A DNA stretch of 64,000 nt, taken from assembly GCF_000424145.1 (NCBI RefSeq), contig NZ_KE384138.1:412522-476521 (forward strand), given 5' to 3'. This document shows, one piece after another, positions 28,340-37,510 of the stretch. Position numbers and translations under genes: made by a program. Source of the DNA: Butyrivibrio sp. AC2005 (GTDB taxonomy: Bacteria; Bacillota; Clostridia; Lachnospirales; Lachnospiraceae). The notes below the pieces were generated by a model. The model searched no databases and had not been told where the DNA came from. It saw only the letters and a program-made list of their open reading frames with translations. Positions within the stretch are counted from its first letter, which is position 1. Every line of letters starts with the position of its first letter.

Positions 28340-29437
28340 TTAAACGCCAAATTGAGAAAGAAAACCGTCAACCTTTTCTAGATTATTTGCGATATAATCG
28401 CTTTTTTGAATTTTCAACATATTATCATCAATCTTCCAAAGACCATCTTTAAAATCCATTTCAGATTTTATTTGAACATTTGGAATATTCAAATCCTCAA
28501 AAAGGCAGCATAATCTCTCGTTTTTCCCCAAACTCTCCACTGTCAAAAAGGGTCTATCAAAAATAATGCTATACGCAGAACCGTGAAATGAATTGGTTAT
28601 AACAAATGATGCATGGTCAATAAGATAAAGAAACTCTAACGGTCCCGCATCGTATATATTTACATCCCCCATCCACCCTGTAAATATTGATTTTAAAAAG
28701 ACTATATTCAACCTCTTTTTTCTAAAATCATTCACTAAGTATTTACATAGGTTCAAATCATAATCCCCAACAAAATAAAACAAAACATAATTTTGTGGTA
28801 CTAGTATTCGCTTTTCAATATTTTTCCAATAATTTGCATCAAGCAAAAATACAGGATCTGCCAATACTTCCACATCTAGTAACGGATTAGTATTTTTAAT
28901 TATGTTCCAGCCTGATTTCTCCCTGACACTACAATAATTTATATTGGGCAAACAATCATTTATAAAATTTAGTTCTCTGTCTGAAAGCTCTGATTTTCCG
29001 AAGCTAGTTGCAAATGATGCTTTTATCCCCTTATGAATGTTGTCAAAAAAAAAGTTTTTGTCATATTGTATGTGATTAGGATTCCAAACTTGGTCACTTC
29101 CTACAAGGAAAACATCATACCTCTCCTCTAAGTCTCTAAAATCACAAGCATCATAAACGCACTCTGTCTGCGGATAAATAAAATCTCTTTCGAACTGTAA
29201 AAATTTAGCATATCGCCCATGCGTCCATGGATATAATACAGTTTTTTTAATATTCTGTTTTATATTCAATTGCTCCTTAATGCTGTAATCATGAGCATCT
29301 AAAAAACCCCTAAATCTATAATTAATGATTTCAACCTCATTGCCTCTATCCTTCAAGTATTTCAATAAAGCACTCGCCTGAAGCGATGCACCAAAATTGC
29401 TAGAACAATGTACTGTTAATATTCCGATTTTTGGCAT
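28340..29437 (-). CDS. Polysaccharide pyruvyl transferase family protein
   Basis: This 365-aa protein matches the pyruvyl transferase (CsaB-like) family: 'ILTVHCSSNFGASLQASALL' at the N-terminus, 'FLVGSDQVWNP', 'ASFATSFGKSEL' and 'FVITNSFHGSAYSIIF' near the C-terminus. Members transfer pyruvate from phosphoenolpyruvate to sugars as ketals, adding negative charge. The linked FrhB-like gene fits the usual pairing in anaerobic Firmicutes and Bacteroidetes. Confidence 0.92.
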   Translation of the reverse strand: MPKIGILTVHCSSNFGASLQASALLKYLKDRGNEVEIINYRFRGFLDAHDYSIKEQLNIKQNIKKTVLYPWTHGRYAKFLQFERDFIYPQTECVYDACDFRDLEERYDVFLVGSDQVWNPNHIQYDKNFFFDNIHKGIKASFATSFGKSELSDRELNFINDCLPNINYCSVREKSGWNIIKNTNPLLDVEVLADPVFLLDANYWKNIEKRILVPQNYVLFYFVGDYDLNLCKYLVNDFRKKRLNIVFLKSIFTGWMGDVNIYDAGPLEFLYLIDHASFVITNSFHGSAYSIIFDRPFLTVESLGKNERLCCLFEDLNIPNVQIKSEMDFKDGLWKIDDNMLKIQKSDYIANNLEKVDGFLSQFGV

Positions 29438-29573
29438 AGGTCTCCTTCGTCGTATCCATAAAAAAAAGATAGATTACCAATAACAACATGGTAAATAGTT
29501 ACTTTATCATAACTACAAAAATCCTTTAGTTTAGCAAAGCATTCCTTTAGGCTATGAACTTATCCGCAATCAA

Positions 29574-30710
29574 TTAACCAATTGCGGATAAGTCTTTAAT
29601 ACAATCCAATACTTTTATAGCACTAGATTTATAGTCATATCCCTTTATTTGTAACTGATTCGCATAACACGCTCGGTCAATTTCCTTCCTACTAACAAGA
29701 AACACGGCTCTTACCCACTCATCATATCCATCATCTAGAGAATGCATTTCAGCTATATCTGTTATTAGAATTTGCCTATCTATCCCATCAGAAAAAATAC
29801 ATGGCAATCCATTACATTGCGCTTCAATTCCAGCCATTGGCAATCCCTCGTGAAACGATGGCATGATAAAAATATCGAATGCATTATATATTTCAGACGT
29901 TTCTTCAAGTAGCCCTGCAAAAATCAAATTATCAGAAACACCTAGTTTATTTGCATAAAGTGCAATAGACTCCCTATCTTGACCATCCCCAACCAAAATC
30001 AACTTGATATTTTTGTACACATCATTTTTTTTATTGTTCTTGATTAATTCTGCAAGTAATCCAACAAGAAATATCTGGTTTTTTGGGTATTCTAACCTGC
30101 CAACATTACCTATTACCAACTCATCAAGTCCAATATGATACTTTTCTCTATATTCTTTTCTTTTCTTCTCAGAAAACTTGTATTTTAGTGTAGCAATTCC
30201 GTTCTTAATAATTGTATACTTTTTATCATCTGTAAACATCCAATTTCCTGCTTTTTCACTACAAGCTAACAGTAAATCAGATTTCCAAGTTGCCAATTTT
30301 TTAAAAGGTTGATTTTTTAATTCATAATGAATACCACAATAATGGCTGTGTATTATGACCTTTGCTTCGTGATTAAAAATACATGAATACAAAATATCAG
30401 AGGCGCTGCAGGTATTAATATAAATTACATCATATGCATTTCTTTTAAAAAAATCCCGCATCTCTACTAACCAGCTTATTGGATTGTTAGAAATCTTTGT
30501 AATATGGAAATATTTACATTTATTCTCATAAAAAGAACTTATTTCCCTCTCAAACACTGGAGCATTTTCACTTTTTATAAGAAAATCAAACATAAACTCA
30601 TTTTTATCTGCTGACATGACAAGATTCTTTATATATTTTTCTACCCCACCCAAAGTATCTGTCAACCCAATAATTAGCACATGTATCATAGCTTTTAACA
30701 CTCTTTTCAT
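29574..30710 (-). CDS. Glycosyltransferase family 4 protein
   Basis: This 378-aa GT-B glycosyltransferase has 'GLTDTLGGVEKYIKNLV' at the N-terminus, 'IGNVGRLEYPKNQIFLVGLL' in the middle, and the donor site 'FIMPSFHEGLPMAGIEAQCN' with the conserved E-x7-E arrangement. It is similar to EpsF/EpsD-type enzymes. The 346-base gap upstream of it (30711-31056) contains two very small reading frames. Confidence 0.93.
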   Translation of the reverse strand: MKRVLKAMIHVLIIGLTDTLGGVEKYIKNLVMSADKNEFMFDFLIKSENAPVFEREISSFYENKCKYFHITKISNNPISWLVEMRDFFKRNAYDVIYINTCSASDILYSCIFNHEAKVIIHSHYCGIHYELKNQPFKKLATWKSDLLLACSEKAGNWMFTDDKKYTIIKNGIATLKYKFSEKKRKEYREKYHIGLDELVIGNVGRLEYPKNQIFLVGLLAELIKNNKKNDVYKNIKLILVGDGQDRESIALYANKLGVSDNLIFAGLLEETSEIYNAFDIFIMPSFHEGLPMAGIEAQCNGLPCIFSDGIDRQILITDIAEMHSLDDGYDEWVRAVFLVSRKEIDRACYANQLQIKGYDYKSSAIKVLDCIKDLSAIG

Positions 30711-30762
30711 TAGTAATTGAATACCATATCAGCATTGTGTTTGAAGAATCTGATCCATGATG

Positions 30763-30894
30763 TCAAAAATCATTTTCTTCAAGCAATGCTATCAAATGCT
30801 TGGTATTTTTACTGAAGCATAAATCACATCTTTCCTTATAAATCTTTACTAATTCATCAAAGTAAAAATCTCTACAATAAAATTGTAATATCAT
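30763..30894 (-). CDS. 43-aa reading frame, probable gene fragment
   Basis: The frame starts ATG-ATA-TTA and ends in TGA. The translation ('DFYFDELVKIYKERCDLC', then 'NTKHLIALLEENDF') looks like the end of a folded protein rather than noise, but no ribosome binding site is visible and it overlaps the end of another small frame. I think it is the 3' remainder of a decayed gene. Confidence 0.3.
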   Translation of the reverse strand: MILQFYCRDFYFDELVKIYKERCDLCFSKNTKHLIALLEENDF

Positions 30895-31009
30895 TCTTAT
30901 TCGCCATAACTATAGATAAATGCCAAACATATATAAAAAACAATACCGCTATAGACATAGCCATCCATAGCTTCAAACTATTATTGTTCTTTTTATATAC
31001 ATAACTCAT
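30872..31009 (-). CDS. 45-aa putative small membrane protein
   Basis: This short frame encodes a basic N-terminus ('MSYVYKKNNNSLKLW') and a single hydrophobic helix ('MAMSIAVLFFIYVWHLSIVM'). It lies in the gap between a HAD-type gene and a glycosyltransferase gene. There is no strong Shine-Dalgarno sequence. It could be a small membrane protein or the start of a broken larger gene joined to the overlapping 43-aa frame. Confidence 0.3.
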   Translation of the reverse strand: MSYVYKKNNNSLKLWMAMSIAVLFFIYVWHLSIVMANKNDITILL

Positions 31010-31056
31010 ACACATCTATTACTACTGGTTCTCAAAATAGTATATTCTTATTAGAC

Positions 31057-31743
31057 TTATAACTTCCTAGAATAGAGAATTGCTTTAATTCCCATTATCC
31101 TAGCCATCAAAAAATCAGAATATACATTGTCACCTATATGAAGTATATTGCCATAGGAGCCTATCTGTTCAGATAATACCTTTTTATATAATTTTCCGGA
31201 TTGCTTTGATTCTCCAACATCACCTGAAACAAATATCTCATCATAGTCAACAATTCCATGATTTCTTAGAATAGTTTCCAAAACCACTTTGGGCATATAC
31301 ATATCAGACATTATCACTATTTTTTTTCCAGTTTCGATACACTTTTTATATAATTCATACATCTCATTGTTTAATTCAGCTGTATCTATTTCTTTTTTTA
31401 TCTCATAATCATATAATTCCTCAAGTTCTGTTATTCTATAACCATCTATTTCATTATATATGTCTTTCAAGTTTATTTCTCTTTTACAACTTTTCTTTGC
31501 TTTCTTTTCAGCTACAGCTCTTTTTAACGCAAATCCAGAAATATACTGATTATGTATATTATTCCATTGTTTTTCAACTTCCTTAAAAACAGCATTAGCA
31601 TCTCCGCATGATCTAAAAATCAAAGTATCATACATATCAAACGAGATAACATCTGCCCATGCTATAACAGCCAGAGGAAAGTCACAAACTTCCCTGCCAA
31701 ATAAGTTTTTTACTACACGTTTTATTATTTTTTTTAATATCAA
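31057..31743 (-). CDS. HAD-superfamily hydrolase (COG5610-like N-terminal type)
   Basis: This 228-aa protein has the HAD motif I 'VISFDMYDTLIFRSCG', motif II around 'KKIVIMSDMYMPK', and motif IV-like 'ILHIGDNVYSDFLMARIMG'. Related proteins (COG5610 group) are found in polysaccharide loci, often with a second domain that reads 'FLxRxG'. Here that second domain is on the preceding separate gene. Dephosphorylation of a sugar phosphate or lipid-linked sugar is possible, but the substrate is unknown. Confidence 0.85.
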   Translation of the reverse strand: MILKKIIKRVVKNLFGREVCDFPLAVIAWADVISFDMYDTLIFRSCGDANAVFKEVEKQWNNIHNQYISGFALKRAVAEKKAKKSCKREINLKDIYNEIDGYRITELEELYDYEIKKEIDTAELNNEMYELYKKCIETGKKIVIMSDMYMPKVVLETILRNHGIVDYDEIFVSGDVGESKQSGKLYKKVLSEQIGSYGNILHIGDNVYSDFLMARIMGIKAILYSRKL

Positions 31744-31839
31744 CAGCTCTTACCTTCTTATAATTCACATTTTCAATCTTCGTACAAGTATAATGTTAAT
31801 TGGCTGTTCTATTCATTTAGTCAATACTCGCGTTTCTTT

Positions 31840-33192
31840 TTAGACACTCTCATTAAACTTTTGACGTTTAGATTTTAAATGAACTTTATTAACTAAAAAA
31901 CACAGAATTATATAATATGGCAAAGGGAGCTTAAATACTGACTTAAGCCAAATAATCTTTGCATTTGAAATGTCTAATTCTTTATAAAAAGATTTTGGAT
32001 GAAAAAAATAATAAACTAATGAATGGGCCGCTGTAATATTCGAATCTATCATTAAGCTTAAATTCTTGTATTTGTCAAAAAACTCAACTGTAGACATTTT
32101 GGGACTTACAGCAAACTCAACATAACCAATCTTTGATACGTTAGGATTCACTTTTTCATATTCACCATCAATCTTGTATATCTGATATGCTTTTGCAAAA
32201 GCAATATAACCATCACGTAATTCATCAACTACCGGCTCTATCCGTTCTTTATCAGGCCTCTCTTCTGTCACAACCTCAACTTTTCCATTTATATCTTCAT
32301 ATCCCAATGTAGTACCTTCACTATTTTGCAACAAGCTCTCCAATGCCAATGTAGTAAACCGAATTTCTTGTCCATTTAAATGCCAGGTCTCACTATCACA
32401 TATATATCCATATCTTTTCAAATTCTTATACGTTGTTTCATTATGAAAATCATTTACTGCTAAATATGCACCAATAAAAACAACATCCGGAAACATCAGT
32501 TGCAGCAAGCATTGCATTGTTCCTGCCCATCCAATATCTGCAATCATAACTCGTTTACCATCTAATATTCCTCGCTGCCTAAAATAGTCCTTAGTTATAC
32601 TATATTGTTTTGTAAGTGTTTCGTCTCCTACAGTTAAAATAGCTTCATATAAAGTGTTATACTCTACCAGCGAATGGACATCCAATTCCCCACGCAACCC
32701 AAAGTCTTTTTCTATCTTATCTATTTCATTTTGTGACAAACCAAGGAGTTCACATACACCACTAATTGTACTAATATTGTTCAAAAGACCTGATATTAGT
32801 CGCATAAATTGATCTGCAGATGATAGTAGTTTCATACATCCACGTATCATAGATATCCTTGAAATATGTAAATATGAATTATCATCATTTTTTCCATATA
32901 ACGTATCATATACACTCTTTAGAGCATCGCCTTCTCTTGATAAAAAAAATAATGCATCTACATTCTCTATACATAATAATTGCCTAAGCCAAATTGAATA
33001 GCCAGTAATCAATGGTCCAAGTACTTCTATCCCAACGCTAATACATTCGCTCTCTTTTATTTCATTGTATGCCAAATTAATTACAGCTTGACATTTTTGA
33101 ATATCTGATAACTCATTATCATTATAATTATCCAAACCCTTGAAACTGAAATATCTGTTTTTTCTTTGTACTTGTTCATTAAACCTATTCAT
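31840..33192 (-). CDS. Polysaccharide-locus protein with 'FLSREG' domain (HAD partner)
   Basis: This 450-aa protein contains 'VDALFFLSREGDALKSVYDT' and 'RISMIRG', and 'VMIADIGWAGTMQCLLQLMF', the signature of the C-terminal region of COG5610-type proteins. In relatives this part follows a HAD domain in one chain; here it is encoded alone, 96 bases before a separate HAD gene. No biochemical role is established. Its presence between glycosyltransferase genes suggests a step in glycan assembly. Confidence 0.7.
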   Translation of the reverse strand: MNRFNEQVQRKNRYFSFKGLDNYNDNELSDIQKCQAVINLAYNEIKESECISVGIEVLGPLITGYSIWLRQLLCIENVDALFFLSREGDALKSVYDTLYGKNDDNSYLHISRISMIRGCMKLLSSADQFMRLISGLLNNISTISGVCELLGLSQNEIDKIEKDFGLRGELDVHSLVEYNTLYEAILTVGDETLTKQYSITKDYFRQRGILDGKRVMIADIGWAGTMQCLLQLMFPDVVFIGAYLAVNDFHNETTYKNLKRYGYICDSETWHLNGQEIRFTTLALESLLQNSEGTTLGYEDINGKVEVVTEERPDKERIEPVVDELRDGYIAFAKAYQIYKIDGEYEKVNPNVSKIGYVEFAVSPKMSTVEFFDKYKNLSLMIDSNITAAHSLVYYFFHPKSFYKELDISNAKIIWLKSVFKLPLPYYIILCFLVNKVHLKSKRQKFNESV

Positions 33193-33216
33193 ATCTTATT
33201 CCCCTGAATATCTCAG

Positions 33217-34329
33217 TCATAACAATGTTTTAAAAGTATCTACTGTTTGCGCCAAAGTATTATTCCAATTATGATTATCACATATCTGTTTCTGCGCTTC
33301 CTTTCCTATACTGACAATTTTTTCTTTATTATTGGCGCAATCAATTAAAGCTAATTTCAAGCTTTCAACATTATCAACCTCGAAATGTATACCTGCATCC
33401 CGAACAACATCAATATTTTCGGGGATATCAGAGACAATACATGCCAAGCCATAACTCATAGCTTCAAGCAGACCTATGCTCTGTCCTTCAATAGTAGAAG
33501 GTAAAACATATGCATATGCATTACTATATAGTTCTTCCTTTAAGGCTCCATCAACCAATCCTGTAAAAATTATATTTTCATCATTTTGAGCCATTTTTCT
33601 AATGTCATCTTCATAACCAGCTGTATGAACCCCTCTACCTGCTATAACCAACTTTTTATCAATTCCAGACCTCTGATAAGCCTTAACAAGTATATGAACC
33701 CCTTTCTCTGGGACTATACGCGACATAAATAATATATAACTTCCCGTTTTTAATCCATATTTATTAGTTATTTCCATGGCATCCCTAAAGCAGGGCTGCC
33801 TGACACCATTAGGGATTAAAATTGTATTCTTATTCCATTTCTTTCTAAAATATCCATCATCGAATTTCTGAAGAGTTATTATTATATCAGCATTATTCGC
33901 TATACATCTTTCACCCAACTTAAGAACCGCTGATGCAACCTTACCAAATTTGTCCCTTTTCCAGTCAAGACCATGAACTGTACTCACTATTTTTTTTTTA
34001 AATAATTTTGTCAATGGCATCGTTACAGCTGGTCCTAATGCTTGATACCAAAAAATATCATAATGTCCAATTAACGCAAGAACAGTTGCAATTACGCTAT
34101 ATGTAATTGCATCTAGGTGTTTTGTATTGATTGATGGTACATATCGCACCTTAACACCTTTGTAATCTTGTAATATAACATCACAATATCTCTTACGACT
34201 AAAAACAGTAATATCAAAATCATCTATCATTTCAACTGTAAGGTTTTGAATATACACTTCCAACCCACTCACATGAGATGGTATTCCTTTAGCGCCAATT
34301 ACAGCTATTTTTTTTTTGATTTTTCTCAT
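33217..34329 (-). CDS. Glycosyltransferase, rhamnosyltransferase-like (DUF1972 + GT4)
   Basis: This 370-aa protein begins with the DUF1972-type block 'VIGAKGIPSHVSGLEVYIQN' and has 'DIFWYQALGPA', then a GT4 C-terminal lobe: 'LFMSRIVPEKGVHILVKAY' and 'AYVLPSTIEGQSIGLLEAMS'. DUF1972 proteins are often annotated as rhamnosyltransferases acting early in the repeat unit. It is the first gene of the minus-strand sugar cluster, so the promoter should lie in the 430-base AT-rich gap just upstream. Confidence 0.92.
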   Translation of the reverse strand: MRKIKKKIAVIGAKGIPSHVSGLEVYIQNLTVEMIDDFDITVFSRKRYCDVILQDYKGVKVRYVPSINTKHLDAITYSVIATVLALIGHYDIFWYQALGPAVTMPLTKLFKKKIVSTVHGLDWKRDKFGKVASAVLKLGERCIANNADIIITLQKFDDGYFRKKWNKNTILIPNGVRQPCFRDAMEITNKYGLKTGSYILFMSRIVPEKGVHILVKAYQRSGIDKKLVIAGRGVHTAGYEDDIRKMAQNDENIIFTGLVDGALKEELYSNAYAYVLPSTIEGQSIGLLEAMSYGLACIVSDIPENIDVVRDAGIHFEVDNVESLKLALIDCANNKEKIVSIGKEAQKQICDNHNWNNTLAQTVDTFKTLL

Positions 34330-34760
34330 CTAATTATACCCATCGTGAAACCATCGATATCTGGCTACATGAATTAACCATCAGCATCTAGGCAATATTC
34401 CATATAAGATTGCCACATCCCAAAAAGTGAATGTATTGAATTCATGCCTAAAGTATCTCAATTATATGCAAACGCTTGTAGTCCCGTATCGAAAAAGTTT
34501 AGCTAAAAAATTATTCACCACTTCTTCATATGAAATAGTAATGTACATTTGACGTACTCTTTATATAGCAAACGATTCCTTATCTACAATTCTCCGCTAA
34601 CGTAATCTTTTTATATGTATCGAACATTTTGGGATATCATTTATCATTCTAAAGCCATACTCTTTCCCACACCTCATTCAAAGTTCATGGTATTATAAAT
34701 AGCCCACTCTGGATGTTAGCATTATTATATCTAATCATAGTAGCACTTTATAAAAAACAA
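34330..34760. other. Non-coding AT-rich gap upstream of the sugar cluster
   Basis: I see no gene here. It lies between a terminator (34761-34797) and the first glycosyltransferase gene and most likely holds the promoter and leader of the 22.2-34.3 kb cluster. No clear promoter or known leader motif could be assigned by eye. Confidence 0.4.
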
Positions 34761-34797
34761 AAAGCAGCCACACCCAGTCAATCCGGGCGCGCTGCCG
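34761..34797 (-). terminator. GC-rich terminator isolating the sugar cluster
   Basis: On the minus strand GGCAGC and GCTGC pair around an inner GCGCCC/GGGTGT stem and are followed by TTTTTGTTTTTT. It would stop transcripts arriving from the DarTG side. Confidence 0.8.
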
Positions 34798-34865
34798 TTA
34801 ATAAATCAGAATATAATATGCCCCCAGATTATAACTTTTTTCATTAAATCTAACCCATAAGAAAA

Positions 34866-34894
34866 TCCCCATAGAGCATGTAGCTCTATAGGGA
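34866..34894 (-). terminator. Terminator within repeat copy A
   Basis: On the minus strand CCCTATAGAGC and GCTCTATGGGG form an 11-bp stem followed by ATTTTC. The same hairpin recurs at 37097-37124. Confidence 0.7.
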
Positions 34895-34956
34895 TATTAT
34901 ACGCTAAATAAGGGGCTTTGTCATTGAAATAATCTATATTTAGCAGTCTTTAAAAT

Positions 34957-35189
34957 AAATCAGCCAGGCAACCTGTCTTTCGCTTTTAGTGCATTATAAA
35001 TTACGTCCACATCATAATCAGGAGCAAAGGTACTCGCAGCATCACAGATAACCCAAACAGCATCAAGGTCTTCCTCAAATTCATCTTCCATCATTTTCTG
35101 GAGTATCATATATTCTTTCTTCCACCTGTTCTTTGTAATAACTTTCTTAACCTTTTCTCAAGCCTGGAAGCAAGTTTGCCATCAAGAGT
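34957..35189 (-). pseudogene. Rpn-family pseudogene fragment
   Basis: Only the last about 110 codons of an Rpn-type gene are left, with an internal deletion. The end matches the acidic 'APDYD'-type C-terminus region of the intact gene at 37190. There is no start codon. It directly abuts the 3' end of the DarT-like gene. Confidence 0.8.
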
Positions 35190-35190
35190 A

Positions 35191-36198
35191 CTAAATCATA
35201 ACATCTTCACTTATATACAGGACATCTTTAAATATTTCTATGCCATCAAATAGAATTGTAATCCTAACACTATCCGAAAGTATCGGATCATCAATCGGTA
35301 TCTGAAACCCTACAGAGCTATCATAATCAACAACTCTATGATATTCCTGTTCATTAGTGACATTTCCTTCAAAGTCACAGAATAATAGTTTAATCTTCAT
35401 ATCCACTTTAGCAACATGATATCCACGAATAGCAGGATCATTAAAATCAATATCTAAAATATTGTTTCGGATATGAACATCCTCAACATATAATCCGTTG
35501 TAATAAAAGCATTCAAAATCTGCCCTGACATGAATCATCGATTTATATTTTTCATATAACCTATCAGATTTTTCTTTAAGCAAATATAACAGCGTGTTCC
35601 GTTCTGCCTTACTTCGACAAATAATTGCTTTTAAAACATTGTCTATTGGAAATCCATTTTCTCTTATCACTTCAGACATCCTGTATTTCTTGGCTGTTTT
35701 CCATTTATCTCCTGAGTAGATTCTATTATCATAAATTTGCTCAAAATCAAGATTTTGAAATTCTTCAATTCCTGTCTTTTTCGCATGTCCTGTACCCGCT
35801 ATGCCCTGTTCAACAAAAAATGTATTTTCCATGCTAAGTATTGCATCAGCATCCATTACCAAGAATATTGGAACCGGACAACTTGCATTTATTTCAATAT
35901 CACGCACTTCTGCAGGTTTGTAACCTTCGTTATGGTATTGAGTAGGTGTGAGCGGCCTAAAATATAATCTTGCATAATCATAGGCTTCTTCTTTAGTTTT
36001 CCGAATTACTATTTCACTTGAGTTGTCTGAAGCCATCATGCCTCGATGTTTTGTCGCATTACGTGATAATATAGCGCCCTCTTCAAGTATGCTCACTATA
36101 TTATGAATATCAGAAAAATGATATAAATAATAAGGCCAATATCGATAAGCCATATTCAATTTTTTAGCCTGCTCACTAAGTATATCCTTATATTTCAT
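35191..36198 (-). CDS. darT: DarT-like DNA ADP-ribosyltransferase toxin with C-terminal extension
   Basis: The N-terminal about 210 residues match the DarT family, which ADP-ribosylates thymidine in single-stranded DNA from NAD+. Visible blocks (numbered from an upstream GTG) are 'YLYHFSDIHNIVSILEEGAI' at 27-46, 'ARLYFRPLTPTQYHNEG' at 79-95, 'PVPIFLVMDADAIL', and 'YRMSEVIRENGFP' with Glu179 as the likely catalytic Glu. About 120 further beta-rich residues follow that are absent from standard DarT. I favour the ATG at 36198, since AAAGAGA lies 10 bases upstream; a GTG at 36207 is the alternative. The macrodomain antitoxin gene is 6-15 bases upstream in the same operon. Confidence 0.87.
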   Translation of the reverse strand: MKYKDILSEQAKKLNMAYRYWPYYLYHFSDIHNIVSILEEGAILSRNATKHRGMMASDNSSEIVIRKTKEEAYDYARLYFRPLTPTQYHNEGYKPAEVRDIEINASCPVPIFLVMDADAILSMENTFFVEQGIAGTGHAKKTGIEEFQNLDFEQIYDNRIYSGDKWKTAKKYRMSEVIRENGFPIDNVLKAIICRSKAERNTLLYLLKEKSDRLYEKYKSMIHVRADFECFYYNGLYVEDVHIRNNILDIDFNDPAIRGYHVAKVDMKIKLLFCDFEGNVTNEQEYHRVVDYDSSVGFQIPIDDPILSDSVRITILFDGIEIFKDVLYISEDVMI

Positions 36199-36213
36199 TG
36201 CACTCACGTCTCT

Positions 36214-37056
36214 TTATGCCACGCTATAGCTATAGGCATTAGGCTCATTTGTATAGGAAACTCCATCCTTCGATACATATATCCTACATGTATAATCTAT
36301 TTTTCTCATAAGTCCCATAAGTGGGTACAGCAGCCCATCATATCTTTGTTCTGCCTCATCTTTTGAGATAACTTTTACATTTCTAATATAATTCCATGCA
36401 CCAATAAGATTACTTTCATCTACAGGCCTTAAATCCAATATGAGTTCATTTTCATCAGTAATTGCCCATACTTTATTGTCATCAACAGTAACTTCACCGT
36501 TTTTTGCTAAATATGTAATACATTTATGCTTAAATAATCGATAACCATCTAAACCATTTTCACCATTAAGCATTCTTTCAAAGTCTGATAATTCGCCGCT
36601 TTCATTATTGGCATCACAAAAAATGTCGGTATAAATATATATATCTATCGGTAGTTTTTTCAGATATTTCTCCATCAGAGGACGTACATCACTCCATAAT
36701 AAGCCACCATTGCCACATCCAAGTGGCGGAAACGCTATGGAATCAACGCCAAGTTTATCCCAATTATCTGCAAATTTTTGAAGTCCTTTTTCTATATATT
36801 CAAGCTTAGATTTTCTTCTCCAGCTATCCTTTGTAGGGAACAGGAGTATCCACTTATCGCTATCCCTATACAGCATCAAATTGCCAATCTTAAATTCTCC
36901 ACTATCGCATCTCTTCTTATAGGCTTTAAACATATCCGGATAACGTTTCTTGAATTCCAATGCTATGCCTTTCCCCATTACCCCTTCGAGATTAACTGTA
37001 TTCGTTATAACTTGTGCAGGTGCAGTAAAAATGTCACCTTTTATATATTTAATCAT
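36214..37056 (-). CDS. darG: DarG-like macrodomain antitoxin
   Basis: The first about 150 residues of this 280-aa protein are a macrodomain: 'IKYIKGDIFTAPAQVITNTV', 'NLEGVMGKGIALEFKKRYP' and 'SIAFPPLGCGNGGLLW', the binding loops of DarG-type ADP-ribosyl hydrolases that remove ADP-ribose from DNA. A C-terminal part of about 120 residues may bind the toxin, as it does in DarG. The gene comes first in the operon, antitoxin before toxin. Its ATG is preceded by AGAGGA. Such pairs protect against phages by modifying DNA on infection. Confidence 0.9.
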   Translation of the reverse strand: MIKYIKGDIFTAPAQVITNTVNLEGVMGKGIALEFKKRYPDMFKAYKKRCDSGEFKIGNLMLYRDSDKWILLFPTKDSWRRKSKLEYIEKGLQKFADNWDKLGVDSIAFPPLGCGNGGLLWSDVRPLMEKYLKKLPIDIYIYTDIFCDANNESGELSDFERMLNGENGLDGYRLFKHKCITYLAKNGEVTVDDNKVWAITDENELILDLRPVDESNLIGAWNYIRNVKVISKDEAEQRYDGLLYPLMGLMRKIDYTCRIYVSKDGVSYTNEPNAYSYSVA

Positions 37057-37092
37057 AAGAATCCTCTAACTAATTCAGTTCACCAAAAACAA

Positions 37093-37510
37093 AATTCCCC
37101 ATAGAGCATGCCGCTCTATAGGGATATTGTACGTCATGAACTAGCCTTTGTCATTGAAATAATCTACAATTTGGCAGTCTTTAAATAAATCAGACAGGCA
37201 ACTTGTCTTTCGCTTTTAATGCATTATAAATTGCGTCCACATCATAATCCGGAGCAAAGGCACTCGCAGCATCACAGATAGTCTGAACAACATCAAGATC
37301 TTCCTCAACTTCATCTGCAATAGTTTCTGTGTCCTTACCTTTTGACAACTTCTTGCAAATCAATTCAATAAGATGTATATCTGTTCCTTGCTTTACGCCT
37401 TCCTTTACACCTTCTTCAAATTCATCTTTCATCATTTCCTGGAGTGTCATATACTCTTTCCTCCATCTGTTCTTTTCAATCGCTTCTCTAACCTTTTTCT
37501 CAAGTCTGGA
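37093..37510 (-). repeat. Direct repeat copy B: Rpn 3' end plus terminator
   Basis: This is the intact counterpart of copy A (34861-35189), covering the last about 100 codons of the Rpn gene and the region downstream. The two copies bracket 1.9 kb that contain the DarTG genes. Confidence 0.85.
37097..37124 (-). terminator. Terminator of the intact Rpn gene
   Basis: On the minus strand CCCTATAGAGC and GCTCTATGGGG form a stem followed by AATTTTG, 66 bases past the Rpn stop and just before darG. Confidence 0.7.

Larger units (their letters stand above)
34861..35189 (-). repeat. Direct repeat copy A: truncated Rpn 3' end plus terminator
   Basis: This stretch closely matches 37093-37510, the 3' end and downstream region of the intact Rpn gene. 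It contains the same hairpin (CCCCATAGAGC with GCTCTATAGGG, 34867-34893), the same 'TTTGTCATTGAAATAATCTA' stretch and the same gene end. The coding part (34957-35189) is broken: relative to the intact copy it lacks about 110 bases (37303-37415), and it stops where the DarT-like gene ends. Copies A and B flank the DarTG pair in direct orientation. Confidence 0.85.

Noticed and set aside
34861..35189. An independent small gene after the DarT-like gene
   Set aside because: It matches the end of the Rpn gene with an internal deletion and has no start.
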